A stretch of 53,734 bases of DNA from Archangium sp. GTDB lineage: Bacteria > Myxococcota > Myxococcia > Myxococcales > Myxococcaceae. Positions 8,448 to 15,759 of this stretch are shown piece after piece; position 1 is the stretch's first letter; the number at the start of each line of letters is the position of its first letter. The position numbers and the translations under genes were made by a program. Location of the stretch: the NCBI GenBank assembly GCA_030681645.1, contig JAUXRX010000060.1, positions 1-53,734 on the forward strand. The letters are read 5' to 3'. The notes under the pieces are model-generated. The model worked only from the letters and a program-made list of their open reading frames with translations. It did no database searches and had not been told where the DNA came from.

Positions 8448-9739
8448 GTGAGTCGCTCCTTCAGCTCGGTGAGCGCCAGGCGCAGCTCGCCCACCGTGGT
8501 GACGCCGTCCTCGACCGTCGCCGTGTCTGCCTGGTCCTTCAACGAGCGCTCGAGCTCGAGCGCGTGGCGGATCGCCAGGCCCGCCGACCCGGCGCGCGCG
8601 AAGGCGAGCGCGGCCCAATAGCGCCCCAACAGGTGACCGGGCTCGAGGTAGAGCACGCGCCTGAGCGCCTCGGTCGCCTCCGACAGCCGCCCGGCCCCCA
8701 CGCAGATCTGCCCGCGCAGCAGGTGGCGCGCGGCGGCTGGCGCCCCCGACGGCCCGGGCTGGTCCAGCAGCGCGAGCGCCTCGTCGACCCGGCCCGCATC
8801 GGCCAACTGGCGGGGATCCAGCGGGCGCGGAGCAGGCGGGCCCTGCGGGCTGGGCGCGCGCCGGGGGACCAGCGCCCGCCGCGAGCGCGTGGGCGAGGGA
8901 GCCACCGCCCGCGCGGCGGGGACCGTGAGGCGCTTCTCGTGCACGCCGAAGGCCACGTGAGTCGAGGCGAGGCCCGGCACCGCGGGAGGCGGGTCGGTGG
9001 TGGCGAGGCAGAGCAGGCCACCGGGCCGCAGGGCCCTGCCGAACGCCTCGTAGAGCGGCTGCACGGCGTCAGCCGAGAAATACACCGCGACGTTGCGGAA
9101 GATGATCACGTCGACCGACGCGGGCTCGAGCCGGCTGGCCAGCTCCTGGGCCGAGAGGTGCTCGAAGCTCACCGCGGCGCGCAGGTGGTCCCGCACCTTC
9201 CACTGCTCGCCGCGCAGGGCCTCGAAGGCGCGCTGCTGGGTGACCGAAGCCGGGCCGCGGAAGGACCAGCGCCCGTACACGCCCGCCCGCGCGAGCGCGA
9301 GGGCCTCGGCGCTGAGGTCGCAGCCCCGAATGGCGACGCGGGACGGCCAGCCCGCGCCGAGCCGTTCGTCGAGGGTGATGGCGAGGCTGTAGGCCTCTTC
9401 ACCGCGGCAGCAGCCGACGGACCACACGGTGACCTGCGCCTGGTCCTGCAACCTGCGCTCGAGGAAGGGCCCCAGCTCTTCGAAGAGCTCGGGGTGCCGG
9501 AAGAAGTAGGTCTCGGGGACGCCGAGGTGGCCGGCGAGCTCGCGGAGCAGGGCCGGGTTCGCCTCCGCCCGCTCGAGCGCGGTGTGCGGGCTGAGCGCAT
9601 GACGCGCGGCGAACCGCTGCAGGGCCGTGGAGAGCGCGGGGGAGGCCGGGTCCACCGCGAGGCCGAAGCGGCCCTCGATGAGGCGGGCGAGGCGCTCGTG
9701 GGGGCCTGACCTGACCTCCCTCGTCGACGCGGCGCTCAT
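8444..9739 (-). CDS. cheR: CheR methyltransferase with C-terminal TPR-like region
   Basis: The 431-aa protein methylates receptor glutamates using SAM. An N-terminal CheR helical domain is followed by the SAM-binding fold. The family motif appears as SVGCCRGEEAYSLAI, where SAGCSTGEEPYS is usual, and the later RNVxxYF motif as FRNVAVYFSADA. After about residue 290 comes a Pro/Arg-rich linker, then helices that look like tetratricopeptide repeats (LADAGRVDEALALLDQ, GRLSEATEALRRVLYLEP). CheR-TPR fusions are known in several chemosensory classes and may tether the enzyme. The start at 9739 overlaps the upstream cheW stop. Confidence 0.9.
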   Translation of the reverse strand: MSAASTREVRSGPHERLARLIEGRFGLAVDPASPALSTALQRFAARHALSPHTALERAEANPALLRELAGHLGVPETYFFRHPELFEELGPFLERRLQDQAQVTVWSVGCCRGEEAYSLAITLDERLGAGWPSRVAIRGCDLSAEALALARAGVYGRWSFRGPASVTQQRAFEALRGEQWKVRDHLRAAVSFEHLSAQELASRLEPASVDVIIFRNVAVYFSADAVQPLYEAFGRALRPGGLLCLATTDPPPAVPGLASTHVAFGVHEKRLTVPAARAVAPSPTRSRRALVPRRAPSPQGPPAPRPLDPRQLADAGRVDEALALLDQPGPSGAPAAARHLLRGQICVGAGRLSEATEALRRVLYLEPGHLLGRYWAALAFARAGSAGLAIRHALELERSLKDQADTATVEDGVTTVGELRLALTELKERLT

Positions 9740-10287
9740 CGCCCCTCCGAGGCAGGCAGCGAGGGGACCTGGGAGACGAACAACAGCAGCGTGGGGCTGA
9801 GCAGCGGCGAGTGACCGTCTTCGAGCGGAACCAGGCCGGTGACGTAGCGCGCGAAGTCCGAGTGCGCGGGCGCGGGCTGCAGGGCCTCCCCGGTGACCTG
9901 GCGGATGCCCAGCAGCTCCTGGACCACGAAGCCCACGCGGCGGCCCTCGACCCGGGTGAGCACGATGCGATCGTCGAGCTCCGTCTGGCGCGCGACGCGC
10001 TGGAGACGGGCGAGGAGATCGACCACGGGAATGAGGACGCCCGCGCGGTCGAGTACGCCGGGGATCCACGGCGGCGCCTCGGGCAGGGGCGTGAGGTCGG
10101 CCATCGGCACCACCTCGTCGACGGCCGCGAGCGGGAAGCAGGCGGTGGTGGTGCCTACGCGCACCTGCACCACGCCCAGCCCGAGGCCGGTGGCCGGGGC
10201 TTCTTCCGAGACGAGCTGCGCGCGGAGCGACTGCGCCTCGCGCTCGAGCGCGTCGAGCCGCTCCACCAGGGTCGTGCGATCCCTCAT
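9736..10287 (-). CDS. cheW: CheW-like adaptor with N-terminal coiled coil
   Basis: The 183-aa protein starts at the ATG at 10287, giving a short coiled coil (TTLVERLDALEREAQSLRAQ). A CheW domain follows (VRVGTTTACFPLAAVDEVVP, APPWIPGVLDRAGVLIPVVD, VGFVVQELLG). The coiled coil is absent from the second CheW of the operon and could confer a different partner or oligomeric state. The gene lies 7 nt after the response-regulator gene and overlaps cheR by 4 nt. Confidence 0.88.
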   Translation of the reverse strand: MRDRTTLVERLDALEREAQSLRAQLVSEEAPATGLGLGVVQVRVGTTTACFPLAAVDEVVPMADLTPLPEAPPWIPGVLDRAGVLIPVVDLLARLQRVARQTELDDRIVLTRVEGRRVGFVVQELLGIRQVTGEALQPAPAHSDFARYVTGLVPLEDGHSPLLSPTLLLFVSQVPSLPASEGR

Positions 10288-10294
10288 CGGTGGC

Positions 10295-10723
10295 TCAGGC
10301 TGGCGGTCTGGCGTCGAGGGTCGACAGGGCGACCCGAAGCGCGTCCACGAGATCCCTTTCGCGGATGGGCTTCTGCAGGAACGCAGCAGCACCGACGGCG
10401 AGGCCGTCTTCCCGGTGGCGGGGGTCGGACGTCATCATCACCACCGCGATGTCGGCGCAGTCGGGGTCTTCCTTCAGGCGGCGGCACAGCTCGAGGCCGT
10501 CCATGCGGGGCATGCCGATGTCGGTGATGATGATGTCGGGGCGGTCGCGCCGGGCGGCCGCCAGGCCCTGCTCGCCATCTGCCGCCTCGGTGACCAGGGG
10601 GCTGCGATCGCGGAGGGTCGACTTGATGAGACCACCCAGGAGCAACCTGATGGTCAACATGTCTTCGACGATGAGGACCTTGAGTGGCCGCTTGGTGCTG
10701 AGTGGCAAGGTGACTCCAGGCAT
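10295..10723 (-). CDS. Single-domain response regulator (CheY-like)
   Basis: The 142 residues form one receiver domain: acidic cluster VED at 19-21, phospho-acceptor D68 (IIITDIGMPRMDG), T98 and K118 (FLQKPI). A 14-residue N-terminal extension precedes it. No output domain follows, so it is the likely diffusible output of the operon. It is the first gene transcribed. The long upstream reading to 10915 is rejected because it crosses the promoter region and lacks family similarity. Confidence 0.88.
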   Translation of the reverse strand: MPGVTLPLSTKRPLKVLIVEDMLTIRLLLGGLIKSTLRDRSPLVTEAADGEQGLAAARRDRPDIIITDIGMPRMDGLELCRRLKEDPDCADIAVVMMTSDPRHREDGLAVGAAAFLQKPIRERDLVDALRVALSTLDARPPA

Positions 10724-10755
10724 CGGGCGCGGGGGGAAATTCGCACGACCCCGCA

Positions 10756-10784
10756 AGGCTAGGAGAGGCAGTTCTCCCCGCCAA
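10756..10784 (-). promoter_or_regulatory. Candidate promoter of the chemosensory operon
   Basis: Reading the minus strand, TTGGCG (10784-10779) and TAGCCT (10761-10756) are separated by exactly 17 nt. This matches sigma-70 spacing and leaves a leader of roughly 25 nt before the ATG at 10723. The spacer contains a dyad, GGAGA and TCTCC around GGCAGT, that could bind a regulator. The hexamers match the consensus only partly. Confidence 0.35.
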
Positions 10785-10886
10785 CCCTTCTGCGACCGCG
10801 GTCGACGCCGACCCATCGGGGGGAGCGCCAAGCCCTGAACTCCGCTCGGAGTGCCCACGGCCGATGAGGTCGTTCCCCGCCTGTGA

Positions 10887-11888
10887 TCATTGATCCTGAT
10901 CCGTTGAGGTACCAACTGACCCCCGGAACTTCCAGGGAGAGAAGGAGAAGGAAGCCGCAGCGGACGCGTGGGGGCGAGGCCAGTCGTCGGCCCGCGGGGG
11001 TGCGTTCTTCGGCGTCTCCCACCAGGGCACGCCCGCCGCCGCGCTGCGCACCAGCTCGGCGATCACCTGGGCCCCCAGGAGCAGGATGACGAACGCGATC
11101 TCCATGAACAGCAGCATCACCACCACCGTGGCGAGCGAGCCGTAGATGGCGTTCACCACCGAGAGGTTGGCGAAGTAGTACACCATGAAGCGCCCGACGA
11201 GCTGCCAGAGCACCGCGGCGCACAGGCCACCCACCAGCGCCCGCTTGTTCGAGATCTTCACCACCGGCAGCACCCGGTAGATGGCCGCAAACAACAGCAC
11301 CAGGCCGGCCCAGCCCGCGGCCCGCAACAGCAGGTTGGTGCCGAAGTCGAGCGAGCCCTTCAAGAGGAGCGCTTCGCCTACTGCATCGAGGGTCGAGGTC
11401 AGCAGCGTGATGAAGAACAGCGCCCCCATCAGCAGCACCATGAACGAGTAGGGCAACACCGCCGAGGCGAGGAAGTGCCGGTGCAGCCCGTTGCTCGAGG
11501 TGTGGAAGATCGCCGCCACCGCCTGCTCCAGCATGCGAAACGCGATCGAGCTGAAGAACAGCAGCAACAGCACGCTGACCACGCTGGTGGTGGCCTGGTG
11601 CTGCAGGTACGTCTCGGCGGCCGCGAGGATCGCCTCGGCGTTCTGCGGAACGAGCACGCGCAGCTCCGTGCGGAGCATGGCCAGGATGTGCTGGTGGTCG
11701 AAGAACAGCGAGAGCGCTCCGACGGTGAGGGTCAGGAACGGCACGAGCGAGAGCAGCGCGTTGTAGCCGACGCCTCCCGCCAGCAGGATGCCCCGGTTGT
11801 TCAGGAACGCGCTGACCACGCGGCGACCGAAGCGGGCGATGCGCCCGAGCCACATCCACGACCAGCGGAGGGCCTTCATCGGACTCAT
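10887..11888 (-). CDS. YihY/BrkB-family inner-membrane protein
   Basis: The 333-aa protein has about six transmembrane helices. It carries the family signature near the N terminus, where a helix reading ILLAGGVGYNALLSLVPFLT follows an amphipathic basic segment. A central FRMLEQAVAAIFHT and a late GRFMVYYFANLSVVNAIYGS region also fit. The family is often annotated as ribonuclease BN by mistake; its transport function is unresolved. The ATG at 11888 was chosen because the longer reading adds no family residues. The C-terminal 40 residues are hydrophilic. It precedes the chemosensory operon on the same strand but is separated from it by about 160 bp. Confidence 0.85.
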   Translation of the reverse strand: MSPMKALRWSWMWLGRIARFGRRVVSAFLNNRGILLAGGVGYNALLSLVPFLTLTVGALSLFFDHQHILAMLRTELRVLVPQNAEAILAAAETYLQHQATTSVVSVLLLLFFSSIAFRMLEQAVAAIFHTSSNGLHRHFLASAVLPYSFMVLLMGALFFITLLTSTLDAVGEALLLKGSLDFGTNLLLRAAGWAGLVLLFAAIYRVLPVVKISNKRALVGGLCAAVLWQLVGRFMVYYFANLSVVNAIYGSLATVVVMLLFMEIAFVILLLGAQVIAELVRSAAAGVPWWETPKNAPPRADDWPRPHASAAASFSFSPWKFRGSVGTSTDQDQ

Positions 11889-12073
11889 CCCCGCCGGGAA
11901 TGCGGGTTTCGGGCCGTCAACCGGCGCCGAACAAGATCCAGCCCTTGAACCCACGGGGCCGCGCCCCCAGGTCGCCGCCCTCCATCAAGATGGGGGGCGG
12001 TCGCTCAATTTTGCGCGGTATCCACGTGGGACGGCGTCGCGAGCGAATGTGGCATAAGCAGCGCCGCCCGTTC

Positions 12074-12397
12074 ATGCGTCCTCTCCTGTTCAGTGCCGTG
12101 GCCTTCGTGCTCGCCGGGTGCGGGCCCACCGACTTCAAGTCGTTCTGTGAGCACTCCGCCGGCGCCATCTGCCGGGCGGTGTTTCGGTGCACACCCTCGG
12201 ACGCCCGGAAGACGTGGCTCAACATCCAGGACTGCACCATCGCGATGAGCAAGCGCGTCGAGTGCGCCGACCCCGCGACCGCAAGCTGCAGCATCGACCC
12301 GGGGGAATCGAGCCGCTGCCTCGACGATCTCGACAACATGGTCTGCGCGGCCACCTTCGTCGTCCCCACCTCGTGTGACCTCCATTGTGCGAAGTGA
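12074..12397 (+). CDS. Small cysteine-rich lipoprotein
   Basis: The 107-aa protein has a lipoprotein signal (MRPLLFSAVAFVLAGC) from the ATG at 12074. The mature part has about ten cysteines in a regular spread (FCEH, AICRAVFRC, IQDC, RVEC, ASC, RC, MVC, SC, LHC), suggesting disulfide bonds outside the cytoplasm. Such small Cys-rich lipoproteins are abundant in Myxococcota and mostly uncharacterised. The stop overlaps the start of the PAP2 gene (GTGA), so the two are probably translationally coupled. Confidence 0.75.
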   Translation: MRPLLFSAVAFVLAGCGPTDFKSFCEHSAGAICRAVFRCTPSDARKTWLNIQDCTIAMSKRVECADPATASCSIDPGESSRCLDDLDNMVCAATFVVPTSCDLHCAK

Positions 12398-13356
12398 GCG
12401 CGCTCCTCTTGATGTTGTCGCTGGCAGCGGGCCCCGAGACGACGACGCCTGACGCGCCGACGGTGCCCGAGCCGCGCGGCGCCTTCGTGGGCGACCACTG
12501 GCGCTACCAGCAGCGGCAGAAGTTCGGGCCGTGGGTCGGCAACTTCTTTCTGCGGACCCTGGCCGACGTGGTGGCGGTGCCCGCGAGCGTGGTGCGCTGG
12601 GAAGCCCCCGACTACCTCGCGCTCGGCCTGGGCGTGGCGATCCCGGTGGGGTTCAGCGTGCCCGTCAACGGGCGCTCGGCCGACTCGCGCTTCACGCTCC
12701 TCATGCACGACTTCCGCGGAGGGCCCAACTGCGGCTACGCGCAGGCGAACTCCGCGTTCTGCCCCGCCCCTCCGACGCCGCCCCGCTTCTGGACCCTGCT
12801 CAGCGACGACATCATCATGGCGTCGTTCATGGGGATCCCGGTGTTGATGCTGGGGATCAGCGCGTTGATCGACGGCGCGGAGCCCTTCGTCGAGGCCAGC
12901 GCGTTGGCGCTCGAGGCGCTCGCGGTGATGCAGGTCTACCACCTCAGCCTCAAGTTCCTGACGGGCCGCGAAGGGCCCCTCGCGCGCGACGGCCGCGGCG
13001 ACTACTTCGGTCCCACGCGCATCAACTTCCCCGACGGGACGCCCTCAGGCCACTCCGGCACCATGTTCGCGATCGCAGGCGTCTACGCGCTCTACTTCGA
13101 CTCCTGGCTGCTGCGCGTGGGCCTGCTCGGGTTCGCGAGCGTGGCGGCCGCCTTCCTCGTCGTCGACGACTCGCACTTTCTCTCGGAGATCATCGTCGGT
13201 TCGATGATGGGGTTCCTCACCGCGCGGTGGGTGGTGGAGCACCGCTCGAGCCGCTTCCGGTACGGGGAAAAGGGGCTCCCCGTGCGCCTGGTGGGCGTGG
13301 CGCCGCGCGCCGTGACGGGCAACGGCGCCGCCTTCGCCGCGACCTTCAGCTTCTAG
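12394..13356 (+). CDS. PAP2-superfamily phosphatase, exported
   Basis: The 320-aa protein has an N-terminal signal (VSALLLMLSLAAG) and four to five hydrophobic helices. PAP2 motifs are recognisable: LKFLTGREGP (motif 1, with RP degenerate to RE), PSGHSGT (motif 2, complete) and DDSHFLSEIIVG (motif 3, HxxxE in place of HxxxD). The family dephosphorylates lipid phosphates such as phosphatidate or undecaprenyl pyrophosphate in the periplasmic leaflet. The altered motifs mean activity is uncertain. The GTG at 12394 overlaps the preceding stop; a TTG at 12385 is the alternative. Confidence 0.75.
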   Translation: MSALLLMLSLAAGPETTTPDAPTVPEPRGAFVGDHWRYQQRQKFGPWVGNFFLRTLADVVAVPASVVRWEAPDYLALGLGVAIPVGFSVPVNGRSADSRFTLLMHDFRGGPNCGYAQANSAFCPAPPTPPRFWTLLSDDIIMASFMGIPVLMLGISALIDGAEPFVEASALALEALAVMQVYHLSLKFLTGREGPLARDGRGDYFGPTRINFPDGTPSGHSGTMFAIAGVYALYFDSWLLRVGLLGFASVAAAFLVVDDSHFLSEIIVGSMMGFLTARWVVEHRSSRFRYGEKGLPVRLVGVAPRAVTGNGAAFAATFSF

Positions 13357-13468
13357 AAGCTGTGCAGGTGTGGCCGCGCGACGTGCACCTACATGCACAC
13401 CATCTCGGTAAATACTGAGTCTTTTCAGTGTGTTGGATGCGGGCGCGGCGGTTGCTCAACAGAGCCAC

Positions 13469-14194
13469 ATGCTGACTCGTTCCCCACTCCTCCTCGCCGC
13501 CCTGGCCCTGACGCTCACCGCTTGTGGCGCCGAGTACTCGGCTTCGGAGATCGACCCGGAAGCGCAGGGCATCGCGCTGGGCGACGCGAACCTCGAGCGG
13601 CTGGAGCTCTCGATGGATGGAGAGACCGCCGAGGTCGAGCTCTTCTTCGCCGCCCCCGCGGGTTGTGCGGTGGTGCCCTCGACGTTCGCCGCGCAGCTCA
13701 ACGGACAGGCGCTCGCGGTGCAGGCGCCGGGTCACTTCGGCTGGGTGATGCGCCCCTCGTGCGCCGCCGGTGAGCAGGGCCCGGAATGCGAAGGCACCAC
13801 CCTCACGCTGGGCTGCGAGGCGCCCCGCGCGACCGTGACGCTTCAGCGGGCCGCTGCCCTGGTCGACCGGCCGCTCGAGCTGCAGGTCGGCGACAAGCGC
13901 TTCACCTACCCCGTCTCTCTGTCGGCGCTGGCGTGGCACGTCGTGCCGGCCGCCGACGGCAGCGCGCAGCTGAGCTGGGGTGGTCCGATCGCGCCGGCGT
14001 CGTCGAAGGCCGTCGTGCAGCGCGAGGAGAGCACCGGGGAGCAGCCCGTCGCCTCGGCGAAGGCCGAGATGATCCTGCCGAAGGTCGCCTCGCCTTCGCC
14101 GGGCCGGGTCGAGGTGGTGACGTCGGTGGTGGTCAGCGCCCCGGGAGCGCCGACCATCAACGTCACCGTGCGCCAGGTGCTCCCGCTGCCCTGA
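13469..14194 (+). CDS. Hypothetical lipoprotein
   Basis: The 241-aa protein starts at the ATG at 13469 with a lipobox signal (LLLAALALTLTAC). The mature part is beta-rich with two probable disulfides (residues near GCAVV, SCAAGEQGPEC and LGCEAP). No known family is recognised. It may be exposed on the outer membrane. It follows PAP2 by 112 bp and precedes the histidine kinase on the same strand. Confidence 0.7.
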   Translation: MLTRSPLLLAALALTLTACGAEYSASEIDPEAQGIALGDANLERLELSMDGETAEVELFFAAPAGCAVVPSTFAAQLNGQALAVQAPGHFGWVMRPSCAAGEQGPECEGTTLTLGCEAPRATVTLQRAAALVDRPLELQVGDKRFTYPVSLSALAWHVVPAADGSAQLSWGGPIAPASSKAVVQREESTGEQPVASAKAEMILPKVASPSPGRVEVVTSVVVSAPGAPTINVTVRQVLPLP

Positions 14195-14349
14195 GGTCGG
14201 TCTGGTACTCACCAGGGCTGCGGCGCGATGTGCTCGATGACTCACCGGTTCCGACTGACCCGATCCGGCTGGGTGATGTGCCGGCAATTCCACGCGTGCA
14301 GGGGGGCACGTCGAGTGCACCCCACCGGCTTCTCACTGCCGAGGGCTAC

Positions 14350-15759
14350 GTGTCCCAACTCCCCGTCGAAGTCGTCGCCCCCGAGGAGCTCTCTGCCTTC
14401 ACGCCCCGGCGTCGGATCTACCTCTGGGGAGCGGGGCTGGTGCTCGTCGCGACCGCGGCGTCGGTTCAGGGGGCCTCGCATCCCCGCCTGGTGGGCGCGC
14501 TCGGGCTGCTGTGGGCGGTGCACCTCGTGCTGGTGGGCGAGTTCGTCGGCAGGTCGAGGCTCGCGCCTCGCGTGGGCGGGATGATCTCCTCGCTGGGCGG
14601 CATCGTGCTGCTGCCCGCGATCGTGCTCTCGACCGGCCAGCCGGTGGAGACCCTGCTCTACGTCGCGCTCACCTGCCTGCCGCTCGTGATCGCCGCCCTG
14701 GCGCCGGATGATCGTGGCTCGGTGCTGGTGTTCGCCCTGGGAGGCCTGGGGTGGATCGCCGTCATCGAGCTGCTGACGGAGCACGGCCCCGCGCAGGTCG
14801 CCGGGCCCATCGCCCTCTCGGCCAGCTGCTCGATCATCGCCCTGGTGGCGACCTTCAGGTTCGAGCGCGCCCAGGAGACCCAGCGCAGGTCGACGGGAGA
14901 CCGGATCGTGGCGCTCGAGCAGCTCGCCGCCAGCGAACGCCTTCGCGCCGGCACCGCCCGCCTGGCAGCCATCGGGCAGATCTCTGCTGGCGTGGCTCAC
15001 GAGATCAACAACCCACTCGCCTTCGTCAGCGCCAACGTCAGCTTTCTCCACGCTGCCGCCAGGGGCGCGGGGGCCCTCGATGCCGACGTCGACGACGCCT
15101 TTCGCGAGACGGGCGCCGGGCTGCAGCGCATTCGGCAGATCGTCTCGGACCTCGGCCGGCTCTCCCGCAGCGACGGTGCCGACGACGAGGCGGGCTCGTG
15201 CGCGCCGGTGGACGCGGCGCAGGAAGCGCTCCGGCTGGCCTCGGTGCGACTCAAGCTGCCCATCAGGGTCGAGACGAACTTCAGCGCCGATCCACCGGCC
15301 GTGGCGATGAGCCAGCACCGCCTCGTGCAGGTGCTGCTCAACCTGCTCGTCAACGCAGCCGACGCGGTGGAGCACAGCGCGGCGCCGCGGGTCTGCCTGG
15401 GGTCGACCCGGTCAGGCGACGTGTTCCGCATCACCGTCGACGATTCGGGAACGGGAATTCCGCCGCACATCCTCCCCGACCTCTTCGAGCCCTTCTTCAC
15501 CACCAAGCCCCCCGGGAAAGGCACTGGCCTGGGCCTGGCGCTGTGCCGGCAGTACCTCGAAGGGGTGGGCGGTCGGGTTCACGCGGAGAACCGGCCCGAA
15601 GGAGGCGCGCGCTTCACCATCGAGTTGCCCTGCGCCGCGGCGGCCGCCCCTGCCTGCGAAGCTCCGGTGACTGCGGGCCCGGATCCCCGTGCCACGCAGG
15701 CGCTCAGCGGTCAGCGCTTCGAGTCCTGCAGCTCCACCAGCTCGCGCAACGAGGCGTAG
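14350..15759 (+). CDS. Membrane sensor histidine kinase
   Basis: The 469-aa kinase starts at the GTG at 14350, preceded by GAGGG. An N-terminal bundle of about six transmembrane helices (residues 20-165) lacks a large periplasmic loop. HisKA follows, with the phospho-histidine in GVAHEINNPLAF. HATPase motifs are the N box (LLNLLVNAADAVEH), G1 (DDSGTGIP), F box (FEPFFTTK) and G2 (GKGTGLGLA). No receiver is fused and no cognate regulator lies nearby, so it is an orphan kinase. The last 49 bp overlap the end of the convergent Ser/Thr kinase gene, which gives it an unusual Ser-rich tail. Confidence 0.88.
   Translation: MSQLPVEVVAPEELSAFTPRRRIYLWGAGLVLVATAASVQGASHPRLVGALGLLWAVHLVLVGEFVGRSRLAPRVGGMISSLGGIVLLPAIVLSTGQPVETLLYVALTCLPLVIAALAPDDRGSVLVFALGGLGWIAVIELLTEHGPAQVAGPIALSASCSIIALVATFRFERAQETQRRSTGDRIVALEQLAASERLRAGTARLAAIGQISAGVAHEINNPLAFVSANVSFLHAAARGAGALDADVDDAFRETGAGLQRIRQIVSDLGRLSRSDGADDEAGSCAPVDAAQEALRLASVRLKLPIRVETNFSADPPAVAMSQHRLVQVLLNLLVNAADAVEHSAAPRVCLGSTRSGDVFRITVDDSGTGIPPHILPDLFEPFFTTKPPGKGTGLGLALCRQYLEGVGGRVHAENRPEGGARFTIELPCAAAAAPACEAPVTAGPDPRATQALSGQRFESCSSTSSRNEA

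Noticed and set aside
8444..10069. CheR extended to 10069
   Set aside because: The extra N-terminal part lies antiparallel to nothing and in a wrong frame of the upstream cheW gene; the ATG at 9739 overlaps the cheW stop.
11917..12942. 341-aa minus-strand ORF opposite the Cys-rich lipoprotein and PAP2
   Set aside because: Antisense shadow with no ribosome-binding site; the plus-strand genes have signal peptides and family motifs.
13786..14349. N-terminal extension of the histidine kinase up to 13786
   Set aside because: It runs in a shadow frame through the preceding lipoprotein; the composition is Arg/Gly-rich and the GTG at 14350 has a GAGGG site.
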